Of a stretch of DNA of 64,000 bases, positions 54,104 to 64,000 are shown in pieces; within the stretch, counting starts at the first letter, position 1; every line of letters starts with the position of its first letter. The notes beneath the pieces are model-generated. The model was not told the DNA's origin and made no database searches. It was given only the letters and a program-made list of their open reading frames with translations. Position numbers and translations under genes: made by a program. The stretch comes from Bidens hawaiensis (lineage: Eukaryota; Streptophyta; Magnoliopsida; Asterales; Asteraceae): assembly GCA_021521415.1 (NCBI GenBank), contig JAIQDT010006487.1:62001-126000 (forward strand), written 5' to 3'.

Positions 54104-55608
54104 TGTGACATTTGTCGATGTTTATTCGTATTCGTATTTGTATTGGTATTCGTTAAACCGACCCGTTGTGTCGTTTCAATGTATTCTTATTTGTCGTTTA
54201 TCATTTAATATTAATTACGACGATTTATAGTTATTATTCATTCATTTTTATATTTGTTCGGTTCACATAACGAAACTCCGAGACTTAAAGTTAATAAAAT
54301 AATTAATCTCCAAACTATGAGTGTATAATATACAAATAATCCAAAGATACAAAATTATATCAAGTTTATAACATTTGAAAGTTTAAGGTTCATTAGGTAA
54401 ATAAAATTTAAAATTAATTTATATATATTTATAAAGTACAGTGGCCGTTATGTAAGTTTGATCTAAAATATAATATTATAATAATAATAATAATAATCCC
54501 AACCCACCATCCCTCCCCCCTAAATCCCGTTTTTCCGGCTCCGGCTGAAATCCGGCGACCGCAAACAATTCCGGCGACCTTAATTAAGCCGTAAATCTCG
54601 TTCTTTGACCCAGAAAATTATATCAATAAGTTTCTCCGCTAATTATAATCCATAATCAAGAATAATAACACGTAATAACAACCAATAATTGTCGGATTAA
54701 TCATATAATCGCCTGATATTATTCAAAATCATTAAACACCCAATTACTCGTCCTACGCTCCAATTGACATTATAAATAGGACCCTAAACATCATCTAAAC
54801 TTGCACCAACCTTCAATCCTCTCTCTAAAACTCTCTAAAATCTTTAATCGGCTCGCGTTAGTCCGAACTCCGGCGAGCTCCGTTCACAATTTTTCCGACA
54901 CCAATCGAGGTAAATATATATGGTTTTCAATCATTTTAAGCCACAAATTAAAACCCCTAACTTTAAATTAACAAACATGGAGCGGATTAAGCAATTTGAA
55001 TCCTAGGGTTTATTAGTGTAGAAGATGAAGTTTTAAAATAGTTTATATATATTTTTTTCTGCATTAAAACAAGTATTAGAGTTGGTCTAGTGGTTAAGGT
55101 TGTGTGTTGTGGTCATGGAGACCCGGGTTCGAACCCGGGTCACTGCATGTTTTTTTTTTGTATTTTAATTAAAACGAACCCGGGTCACTGCATGTTTTTT
55201 TTTTGTATTTTAATTAAAACCATTTTTATTATTATACTAAATTACATATATTTTTATAAATCAAATAGAAATTGTTATAAGTTATTTTGTTAGCTTTTAA
55301 TTCAAAAACCAACCTTCTGAAACCCGACAACGCTCGTTAAAACCCGTAAATTAAATATATAAATTTATATATCTATTCTTAACGTAAACTTTATATTTCG
55401 CTAACATATTTGTTTCTTCCAAATATAAAATATACCGTTAACACCAAAAATTCATGTAAACATTATTATTATATTATAACATATAATAATATACGTCGAA
55501 TTTTCGTTAAGGTTAAATTTAAAATATCTTAAATTAATAAAAGTATATATTTTAATAATAAAATATTTAAACAATAAAACCAACTTTATAATCCAGTTAA
55601 TTAGTTAG
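54104..55608 (+). repeat. Partial 3' LTR of gypsy B
   Basis: Same as 46394-47897 apart from substitutions and indels. It includes the tRNA-like module at 55075-55149, where the B-box region forms the 20-base palindrome ACCCGGGTTCGAACCCGGGT, and an exact 45-bp tandem duplication (55131-55175, 55176-55220). C2 interrupts it after GTTAG (55604-55608). Confidence 0.95.
55131..55220 (+). repeat. Exact 45-bp tandem duplication next to the pol III-like B box
   Basis: GAACCCGGGTCACTGCATG, a T10 run, GTATTTTAATTAAAAC occurs twice without mismatch. Only one copy exists in the 5' LTR (47447 onward), so it arose after or during insertion of gypsy B. Confidence 0.93.
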
Positions 55609-56048
55609 TGTAGGTTCCCTGGATGGATCTGCACGGGATATCTCGATCTACACAGGTGCGGAATCCCTGCGTAGGTCGTTACGAGCGTAGAAAACTAATC
55701 GATAAAACACACGATACGAATAAATGAACACACGTTATATAATAACTGAAACACTTGATGTAATATCACTGATTACAGAGAACTCTCGAATACACGTCTG
55801 ACGACTTACAATTCACGAACTGAACGAACTAGATCATCCTCTTAACCTAAGCCGTAACCTAGGTATATATACACGACAACTTCGCGTGATATGTTCAGGA
55901 GGAGTTGTTGCTAACTTCGCTTGACTAACAAGTTCGCCTGATAAGCGAACTTGTTAGTAACTTCGCTTAAACATAAACAAAACACAATTAACATTACAGA
56001 CTCGATTACAGACACTAGACTATGAACTACTGACATTATGCACCAACA
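55609..56048 (-). repeat. 3' LTR of C2 (440 bp)
   Basis: Minus strand TGTTGGTGCATAATGTC ... CCATCCAGGGAACCTACA. TATATATACC near 55865 and a GCGAAGTT/AACTTCGC cluster at about 55878-55972. The LTR is alignable with C1's at the start and promoter but diverged elsewhere. Confidence 0.92.
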
Positions 56049-56063
56049 GGCTCCCCCTTGGCA
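56049..56063 (-). promoter_or_regulatory. Polypurine tract of C2
   Basis: Minus strand CTGCCAAGGGGGAGCC before TGTTGGTG. Confidence 0.85.
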
Positions 56064-56105
56064 GTAGCTTCATATCTTTATCTTTAAGCACTTGTCTTGT
56101 AATCT

Positions 56106-59054
56106 TCATGCATGCACTCCCTCTCTTACACAGACCGTGACTACTCGCTGATATTTCCTCGCTTCGTCTTTCCAAGCAGGAATATAGAATATCTTCTTCT
56201 CGTTTAACACATGCAGATCAGCTTTAGATAAATTAACAAGATGCATCGGATCATACACTCTTAGCACTTCTTGTTCGTCTTCGTCTTCCATCACGGCTTC
56301 AGCAGTCTGGCAATCCACATACCACCATTTCAGATCTTTCAGCACATCTTGAGGCATAGTCTTCATTGGAACCTCTTTCAAACACCGAATCGGCTTATAT
56401 TTCATCACCATCCAAGGTTTGCCATCTGCTCTCATTCCTCTTTCAGTATCTTCAACTAATTTCCCTTTCTGTGGTTTTAACAACTCAAACTTTTTCTCTT
56501 TAATACTTTCTTTCCATACTATCTTCCCAATAACTCTTGCCATATTATCATCACTTCTATTAATCAACCCCAGTCTGGCCAAATCCTTTACCTCACACTC
56601 AGGTAAGGTATTTAGAGAACTCAACGTCCTCTTAAAGTATTGGATCCCATCATATCTTTTCACCACGAACACTTTTAGCTGTTCATCATATAACCAACAG
56701 ATAATGCCTTTCTTTGACTCAGCGTACCCTTTAATATTATAACTTTTCTTGAACATTGTAGGTACCACTAGCTACTTCGTTTTGATAAACCGATGAGCAT
56801 AGCCTTCCTTAAATCTAGGCTGCTCCTCCCATTATGTATCATCAACTACTATATTCTTCACATACATTCGACTTCTCAACGGTTGGAAGCTCGTGTTCAA
56901 CATTCTCCTCTACAATTTCACCTTCTTCAACATCATCTTCTATCACTATCTGTGCACCAATCTTCTCAATTTCTTCTAATGGCAGCACATCATCATCACA
57001 CACATCATCAACATCTAACATATCATAATCCAACTCCTTCAAGGCATCGATCACATCATCTCTCATCTCCTCGTCATCTACCATCACCACATCATCACCA
57101 CCAGAACCGCCAGCTGCACCTGCAGACTCCCCCTGAGCTGTGGTTGTCCCAAGAGCTGGAGTAGTTCTTGGCAACTCACCACCTGCACCTTTCGATGCAT
57201 TGGGATCATCGTCTCTGTCATTCTTCTTCTTTGTCCTGAGCTCGTCGCCTTTACAGCTCGTCTCCCCCTGAGATGCCAAGAACTCCTTTATAGCATCTAT
57301 AATTTTTCCATGTTCAACCAGGAGGGACGACTGTAGTTGATTTTCTGCTACTAGGCGCTGAATAGCCTGGGTCTGGATAAGATTAATCCAAGATTGCTCT
57401 GCCACGACCCGCGCTAGTGCAGCTATTCTTTCCGAGTCTGATAGGGTTGCATCGAAATCGAACCTCATGTGAGATATGTCTTGAGTATACTGAGGAGGGA
57501 TTTCGAATGAAACCGGGACATCAGAAGTAGCTGTGGACGTAACCGCAGGTGGTATCGTGACCGACAACCCTGCAGTGTGAACCACTGTCGACTCAATAAC
57601 CTGTGTAACAACCTCAGACGGAGTAAGCGTTGGAGGCGGCAACGATACAATATCTGGAGTCGTCAGCTGGAGTGTGATGGATGGGAGGCCAAAAGATGAT
57701 GATGTAGCCACCACGGGAACGTCCGTGGCGCTTGGCCTTGTGACCTGTAATGGTGTAGGGACAATTGACAGACCGGACAGTGCGGGCGGAGCGAAACGTA
57801 TGACTCTAGAGCTCTCACCAGCTCCCCTACCTGCACCTGTCCTGTCCCTTCTTCAACGTCTGATCAACTTATGAATGTCTTCTTCTTCTTCTGACTCACT
57901 GTCGTCCTCTGTTCTCTTTCTCTTCCCATACGTCCTTTCTTGAGTCACCATCATACGTCTTGCCTCATCCATTACATCATCAAAATCTGAGTCATCCACC
58001 GTCGTAGCTGCTCTAGTAACATTTACTCCCGTACTCTGTGGAACCGAGACCTGTATATTTTCTTGAAGATCAACTCGGTCCATGTCAAAAAATCCTTGGC
58101 CGCCAAAAGCAGCGTCAAGGTCTACCTCTTCTTCAGCTGACACAATAGGCGCAGCAGGTACAGCTTGAGGTGCTCCCGCCTGTTGTGTTTGAGGATCTCT
58201 AAACTCGTCCCCATTAGCAGGAACATACTCCGGGTTGATTAAATACCCAAACAGTGGAGTATGCCTAGGACGCAGTTCAGGCTTGCTTCTAGTACTCGAA
58301 GTTCTACATTGAGCAAAAATACGCTTGTTCACACTCTCCACGTATCTGATAGGGCGACGTTGAGGCAACGTGGGAGCAACATGATTCAAGATCATTTGGA
58401 GAAATCTTGGATACATGATGAATCTCTCACGCCCCATCGCCCTTCGCTGTCGATCAATCTCATAGAAGACCATCTGACTCAAGCTGTAACGCTTGTTATA
58501 AGTCAGAGCAGTCATCGCCGACTGCAAGGTCGCGCCCATCCCGTCAGTGCCCGCCTTCCTCCCTGACATGCAGACAATCATTACGTGCGTGAGGAAGCGC
58601 CACTGATCGAGCAAGAAACCTTTCCTTCTTTGTGATCCCCCAAGGGACCAGAATATCCCATTCGTAGAAATGCTCCATCACGGAACGGAGCAACAAACTC
58701 TGTTGGGTCGTCCCTCGTCTCCTCTCCGAATTGCAAAGCCACCCGGATTTGTTCAGACGAGAACTGAACATCCTGACCATTCACCGTTGCACGCATCACC
58801 GGGGGGTCGACGCGGCAGTCATATTTCACCGTCTGCCAGAAATCCTCAATGTTGGGCAAGGAAATCGGCAGAGTTGTCGTAATGGCGTGGAATATCCTCG
58901 AGCGTAAAAGGAATGTCATGATTTCGCGGAAATCATCAACTCCGCTCGCTTCCGGGTCTAAGGTGATATACATGTTGTGACCCGGGAAGAACTGTCTTTG
59001 TTGATCACCTCCGTCATCGCCACCAGCACCTCCAGCACCAGCAACAGCAGCCAT
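56106..59054 (-). pseudogene. Extra 3' ORF (ORF4, env-position) of C2
   Basis: ATG 59052-59054 (MAAVAGAGGAGGDDGGDQQR). The first 150 codons are open, with PGHNMYITLDPEASGVDDFR and FWQTVKYDCRVDPPVMRATV. At about 58610-58650 an extra ~41 bp relative to C1 shifts the frame; reading resumes 58614-57853 (RKAGTDGMGATLQSAMTALT, KPELRPRHTPLFGYLINPEY, acidic SESEEEEDIHKLI), then 57714-56842 (coiled-coil-like SDSERIAALARVVAEQSWIN; DDDVLPLEEIEKIGAQIVIE) and 56768-56106 (MFKKSYNIKGYAESKKGIIC ... WWYVDCQTAEAV ... REGVHA, TGA). Same domain order as C1. No obvious hydrophobic leader or membrane helix. Function unknown. Confidence 0.87.
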
Positions 59055-59056
59055 AT

Positions 59057-59079
59057 CTGCAACAAACGAACCAAGTTAG
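59057..59079 (-). promoter_or_regulatory. Splice-acceptor-like signal before C2 ORF4
   Basis: Minus strand CTAAC (59075-59079), TTGGTTCGTTTGTTGCAG, then AT-ATG. Good branch point, pyrimidine-rich tract and AG at normal spacing, conserved with C1 (21517-21541). Confidence 0.55.
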
Positions 59080-60334
59080 ATAAACATTAAGGCATAACAC
59101 AAGTTCGCTTGTTACCATGAGCGAAGTTGTGATAAATTCTGTATAGGCGAAGTTAAAGGTGGGGCGAAGTTGGGAACAACTTCGTTTCATCTTTAAGTTC
59201 GTCTAATAACAAATAAGTAAAAACGTCCAGGCGAAGTTAATGATAACTTCGCCTCACCACAACATCGCCTCAGGCGAAGTTAAACCTCAGGCGAAGTTAC
59301 GGATAACTTCGCCCAAACTGTAAGTTCGCCTGAATCTGAATCAGCGACAGTAAGGCGATTCGAACGACGTGCAGTTGGCGATTTTGGAGATCGAGGACTC
59401 AAAAACGCAAGATTTTAAGAACCTCTGGACGATTAGTTTGTTCATGACCACGTAAAAACAATGTTTGAAATCGGTTTTTTAGGTTTCAAATAACCGAGGT
59501 CACGAAACGGGTCGTATCGACCTGTGATAATCATTAACGACAATGATTATACGAATATGGAACCCTACACACCTTGAATCGGATTAGAATCGAAGACAAG
59601 ATAACACAGATTGGTTGATGAAACCGAATAATCGATAAGTTCGCCTAGGTTTCTGTGAGTATAAGTTCGCTTGGTTTTGAAATAAATGAACAGTTTGACC
59701 TTTAAAGTCCTTTATATAGGGTCACAGATGTATCGGCGAAGTTGTGGATAACTTCGCCAGAACTTCGCTGATATTAAAATTTTTCAAAACAAACCCCATA
59801 ATTTGAACAATTTGCAATTAAGTTTTAAAAACTTCCCTTTAAGAATTAAATGACACGATCAAGTCCAAGTAACCAGTTATAAAATCATAAACTACCTAAG
59901 TACGAAAAACTTTTAAAAATTAAAGTACAAGGGATCAAATTTCAGTCTAGACAGGGACTACCATGTTTTAGAAAAGATCCGAACAGGAATCATACTAACT
60001 ACGTGACTGTCACATAGATCCGTGTTTAGCTGTATTATGACATAAAGAAACAGGTTGTAGGCAGGTAAATAACTTAAGATGGTTTTCATCGTTTCTGTGA
60101 TATGAGTTAAGTTCAATTAAGCTCAAAAATTAAGTGGGCAACAACTCAGAGATTATGATGCCTCCAATCTATTCTCAAAGCGTATTTGGCTTTCCCCAAG
60201 TCACCCCAAATTGACTTCAACCCATAGTGTCTGATTAAGTTTGTAAGTACTCTTCATCTGCTTCCCGTTCTCTTTCTTACTCCATGATTGAGAAGTCTTG
60301 ACATTATCAACTCTAGAATGTTTCAATAACTCAT

Positions 60335-60386
<52 letters not shown>

Positions 60387-61139
60387 GATAAACATTTACT
60401 TAGACTTCAGAGTAGTAAACTGCAAGTCCCGAATCTAGATCACTGCAGTTTCTTCACACACTATCTTTACGGGAATCAGAACACTTACGGGCTCGTGTAT
60501 GACTGAGTAATCGCTTTTCTGCCTATCATTCGGAAAGATATATATGAAGACATGCAAAACTCTTAAGGAGTTTCCACGTAAAATCGAGTAGATTTAGTTT
60601 GTATCACATCTACTTTTACGCACCATAAAAAGCTACCATGACATACAATGACTGTTCTAAAGCCTTTTAAGCCTAATAACTTCACTAGTTAAGCACACAG
60701 AATCAGTATATCTATCATTTTCCAAGGTTGGATCAATTTTCTGTTAAATATAGCAAACGAACTTCTTACGAAGTAGTAGACTTGAAAAATAATTTCATTT
60801 CCCTAAAAAAAATTTTTGACTTCAATCGCCCCGATCAGTTCAAAGTCTTCAGGTAAACGGTTATCCTGAGGATCCAATGGATCCGCTGGACCGACCACAT
60901 ACAAGTATGTGTCCTTCTATAAGTATGAACGACTAATTTTCAGCGAAAGAATAAAAACACATCATAAACCGCCCCGGTCACATTCAGTCATCTGGTTAAT
61001 GGCAATCCTCAAACTCTACAAGTAGAAAATGAGGACCAAACATATCCGAGGATATTTTCTTCAAACTGAGGTAACCGACATAATTTTAAGCGATAGTGAC
61101 ACATTTTTTTTTTTATATATATATGCACAAAAAGCATGG
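59080..61139 (-). other. Spacer between pol and ORF4 in C2
   Basis: Non-coding. GCGAAGTT/AACTTCGC words cluster at about 59100-59345 and 59635-59770. The pol-proximal half (60000-61130) is clearly homologous to C1 22330-23460. A T46 run (60339-60384; A46 in element sense) stands where C1 has only T12. Confidence 0.75.
60339..60384. repeat. T46 homopolymer
   Basis: Uninterrupted T tract in the C2 spacer; homologous position in C1 is about T12 (22721-22732). Length may be affected by sequencing or assembly. Confidence 0.85.
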
Positions 61140-62425
61140 TTACTCGGGATTGATCATCCCATTCAACTCAACAAGGTTTTGAAATCTTGATTTGTCAAAC
61201 GCTTTAGTATATAAATCAGCGAAATTATCAAGCGTATCCACCTTTTCAAGCACAATCAGTTTCTTCTCAGCACAATCCCGTATAAAATGATGACGTATGT
61301 CAATATGTTTAGTTTTACTGTGCTTTACGGGATTATTAGTTACTGAGATCGCAGCAGTGTTATCAATACAAATTGGAGTAAGTGAGAAATTTAGACCATA
61401 GTCGCGTAACTGTTGTTGAATCCACAGAACCTGGGAGCAGCAGTTGGATGCTGCCATGTATTCTGCCTCACATGTTGAAATGGCGACTGATGTCTGCTTC
61501 TTGTATTGCCAGGACACTAATCTGCCTCCTAGAAACTGACATCCTTCAGTAGTTGACTTCCGACTCTGATTGCACCCTCCATAATCAGAATCTGTGTAAG
61601 CTACCAATTCCAAGTCTCCTCCCTTCGCGTACCACAACCCCAGCTTAGGTTTGCCTTTGAGATATCGCAAGATCCTCTTCACACCCTTCATGTGAGATTC
61701 CTTTGGGTTTGCCTGAAAACGAGCACAAAGACAAACTGCAAACATAATATCAGGCCTAGAAGCAGTTAAGTACATTAAAGAACCTATAATAGCCCGATAC
61801 TGAGTTGGGTCCACATCTGCGTCATTGTCTGTCTCAGCACCCAATTTATGGTTGACGCAGATTGGAGTATCGAATGGAGTGCTGTCCTCCATCTTGAAGC
61901 GTTTGAGCACATCATGGACATACTTGGTCTGATGAATGAACATCCCATCCTTCTTCTGATCAACCTGCAATCCTAAAAAGAAAGTTAGTTCACCCATAGC
62001 ACTCATTTCAAACCTTTTCTTCATGACGGCCTCAAACTCCTGACACATGGAGACTTTGATGCAGCAAAGATAATGTCATCCACGTAGACTTGCACCAGCA
62101 GGAAGTCGCTTCCTTCTCTCTTGAAGAACAACGTGCTATCTATCTTCCCTCTTTCAAACCCATTTTCAAGCAAGTAATCTGATAAAGTTGAGTACCAGGC
62201 ACGAGGTGCCTGATGTAGTCCATACAACGCCTTGCTTAACTTGTACACGTGGTCTGGAAAGTCTGGGTCAGGAAAACCCGGAGGTTGCTCAACGTACACA
62301 ACCTCATCAACTTTCCCATTTAGGAACGCACTTTTCACGTCTAACTGAAATACCTTCATCTTCTTATAAGCAGCAAATGACAAAAACAATCTAATGGCTT
62401 CCAATCTTGCCACATGAGCGAACAC
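61140..62425 (-). pseudogene. Ty1/copia reverse transcriptase and RNase H (C2)
   Basis: RT start [20 protein letters not shown] (about 62300-62360), [20 protein letters not shown], catalytic [10 protein letters not shown] near 62065, one-base loss around 62045 (C1 has an extra T there), then MSAMGELTFFLGLQVDQKKD. RNase H: SLMYLTASRPDIMFAVCLCA, VAYTDSDYGGCNQSRKSTTE, CEAEYMAASNCCSQVLWIQQ, KHIDIRHHFIRDC, intact end DLYTKAFDKSRFQNLVEL with NGMINPE, TAA at 61140-61142. Apart from the slip this half is uninterrupted. Confidence 0.94.
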
Positions 62426-62443
62426 TTCATTATAATCAATCCC

Positions 62444-64000
62444 CTATTGTTGATTAAAACCTTTAACGACTAGCCTCGCCTTGTTTCTTATAATAATCCC
62501 TTTCTCATCTCTCTTGCACTTAAAAACCCATTTTGTGCCTATCGCATGCACATTCTTTGGTTTTTCAACCAAAGTCCAAACTTCCATTTTCTTGAATTGA
62601 GCCAGCTCTTCTTGCATGGCTTCGACCCACAAGCTGTCCTTTAGAGCCATTTGATAATTCTTTGGTTCAATCTGGCTGATAAAGCAGGTGTACAAGCATT
62701 CGTTGATTATGCCTGTCTCCTTAATGCTTGTGTAAACACAGGTGTGCTCATTCAAGCTACTTCTTGTTTGTACACCGGAGGACACATCACCAATCACATT
62801 CTCCAAAGGGTGATCTTTATGAATTCTCGTGGTCGGAACAGAACCGACATGCAGATTGTCTTCCAAGTTAGAAGAGAGCTCGTCAATGGTTGTTTCTTGC
62901 TGAGAGTGAAACGGATTGAAAAATTCTTCTTCAGGAGAGGCAGCAGGGGTATCGATAGCATTTGATGAGGAATGTTGACATTTATCAAACAGCTATCTTT
63001 GCACTAGATTTTCTTCCTCATCTAGGATCATCTTCGTAGCAACTCTTTCTTCTACTTCTGCACTATCCAAATAAGGTATGTTAAAAGACTTAAAAAGTCT
63101 ATCATAGTCGAAAAACTCAGCAGGTCCGTTGCTTGGTTTTGGCGGTTTGTAACTTGAGATATCGGTGTTACACACCACCTCAACCTTACCGGTCGATGTA
63201 TTAAAGACACGTCTGTTGGGAGTCCCAACAACATAGCCGACTAAGATTCCTTCATCGGCTACTTCACCAAATTTAGAATTTGTCTTTAAAATCGAACAAG
63301 GGGACCCGAATGGTTCAAGACCACTCAAGTTGGGCTTCCTCCCATGCATAAGCTCATAACACGTTTTATTAAGTCTTTTAACAGTCAAGACTCTATTCAG
63401 GATATAACAGGCTGTAGCAACTGCTTCAGCCCAGAACACCACAGGAAGCTTCGAATCAGCCAGCATAGTTCTGGCACATTCAATTAAAGTTCTATTCTTC
63501 CTCTCAGCCACTCCATTCTGTTGTGGAGTATACGGAGCGCTGTACTGGTTCTCAATCCCTTTCTGAAGGCAGAAGATCTCCATTTCAAAATTCTTGAACT
63601 CCGTTCCATTGTCACTCCTGATGAACTTAACCCTTTTATCCATAACGTTCTCAACTTTGGTAATCAAATTCTTCACCATCTGAGCCGTTTCATCTTTTGT
63701 TTTCAGGAAATATACCCACGAATATCGTGAGTAATCATCAGTGATCACCAAGCAATAAGAAGTACCTCCTAGACTTTTTGCATTCACGGGACCGAAGAGA
63801 TCCATGTGAAGCAGTTCTAGAGTACTGACAATAGAATTGACCTTCTTGGTGTGATGGGATTTCTTGTGCTGCTTTCCCTTCTTGCATGCTAGACATTTGT
63901 CTTCAAAGTTGAAACTTTTCAAGGGAACGCCCAGCACAAGTCCATTCTTGACAATGTGGTTCATCTTCCGAAGACGAATGTGCCCCATTCTCCTATGCCC
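62444..64000 (-). pseudogene. Ty1/copia integrase and RT start (C2), runs off the window
   Basis: From the right edge: MGHIRLRKMNHIVKNGLVLG, CLACKKGKQHKKSHH zinc part, HMDLFGPVNAKSLGGTSYCL, SDNGTEFKNFEMEIF, YSAPYTPQQNGVAERKNRTL (Glu), AEAVATACYILNRVLTVKRL, GRKPNLSGLEPFGSPCSIL. TAG 62993-62995 ends the long open part; the same frame continues with WVEAMQEELAQFKKMEVWTL and RNKARLVVKGFNQQ to TAG 62444-62446, again same frame into 62425. Two stops, no slip in this part. Confidence 0.93.

Larger units (their letters stand above)
46394..55608 (+). mobile_element. Ty3/gypsy element B, 3' LTR cut by copia C2
   Basis: Plus strand. 5' LTR 46394-48338, PBS 48342-48359, gag, PR, RT (split by a MITE at 51539-51879), RNase H, IN with chromodomain-like tail, PPT 54089-54103, and 3' LTR from 54104, interrupted at 55608 by C2; the rest of the LTR must lie past 64000. 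It sits in C3 ORF4; the bases before the 5' LTR are TCTCA, the expected target duplication. Tekay-like protein order and tail. Confidence 0.94.
55609..64000 (-). mobile_element. SIRE/Maximus-type copia element C2, 3' two thirds
   Basis: Minus strand, same family as C1. 3' LTR 55609-56048, PPT, ORF4 59054-56106, spacer, RNase H, RT and integrase running off the right edge. Inserted in the gypsy B 3' LTR with GTTAG as the left target copy. Gag, leader and 5' LTR are outside the window. ORF4 keeps its ATG, unlike C1, and pol has fewer stops. Confidence 0.93.

Noticed and set aside
55090..55293. Short ORF containing duplicated GHCMFFFCILIKT
   Set aside because: It is the 45-bp tandem duplication at 55131-55220 read as protein.
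56793..57164. His/Ser-rich plus-strand ORF
   Set aside because: Antisense shadow of the acidic part of C2 ORF4; low-complexity composition follows from GAT/GAA codons read backwards. The similar plus-strand ORF at 19370-19585 is rejected for the same reason.
60201..60395. Poly-lysine small ORF
   Set aside because: Translation of the A46/T46 tract in the C2 spacer.

Overview
This is eukaryotic nuclear repeat DNA from a flowering plant. The evidence is the AT-rich intergenic sequence, initiator-methionine-tRNA-type primer binding sites, nested Ty1/copia and Ty3/gypsy LTR retrotransposons, a MITE and many microsatellites. The family flavour (large SIRE/Maximus-type copia elements with an extra 3' ORF, Tekay-like gypsy elements, and a multi-copy reverse-transcriptase-like pseudogene) suggests Asteraceae, but that is inference from recalled family resemblance. 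I found no intact cellular protein gene and no rRNA or true tRNA gene. Every coding stretch belongs to a transposable element or a dead RT gene, and nearly all carry stops or frameshifts.

Layout, left to right. (1) 1-6230: Ty3/gypsy element E1 (+), read as pol - LTR/leader - gag - protease, with the end of protease present at both edges. This is the signature of two tandem copies sharing one LTR. (2) 6231-8148: wreckage of minus-strand copia elements, including an LTR with PBS and a gag/protease remnant. (3) 8440-14514: a small decayed copia (C0, -) with both LTRs, and a lone LTR of the same family at 15436-15704. (4) 15806-16611: an 806-bp near-palindromic foldback element with a Mutator-like 9-bp flanking duplication. 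(5) 17470-18168 and 30282-31950: two halves of an RT-like pseudogene split by copia C1. (6) 18169-30276: complete SIRE-type copia C1 (-), 12.1 kb, TSD GTTAT. It has gag-pol in one frame with eight stops, an extra env-position ORF (ORF4), and dispersed GCGAAGTT words. (7) 31951-35074: tandem repeats, then two gypsy 3' ends facing each other.

(8) 35075-46393: a second SIRE-like element C3 (-; only its 3' LTR and ORF4 are inside the window), split by gypsy A. (9) 35831-45173: complete gypsy A (-), 9.3 kb, TSD GATCA. (10) 46394-55608: gypsy B (+), inserted in C3's ORF4. It has a 5' LTR, gag-pol, a 341-bp MITE in its RT (TSD TTAA), and a 3' LTR cut by copia C2. (11) 55609-64000: copia C2 (-), same family as C1, continuing past the right edge.

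Order of events from the nesting: the gypsy remnant near 34.9-35.07 kb was hit by C3; C3 by gypsy A and gypsy B (relative order unknown); gypsy B by the MITE and by C2. Independently, the RT pseudogene was hit by C1. The most interesting signals are: family-specific short inverted words clustered in LTRs and leaders, a different word in each family; a conserved branch-point plus splice-acceptor signal directly before the ORF4 start in both C1 and C2; an RT pseudogene whose C-terminus looks like a restriction-like endonuclease; and a pol III-like A/B-box module inside the gypsy B LTRs.
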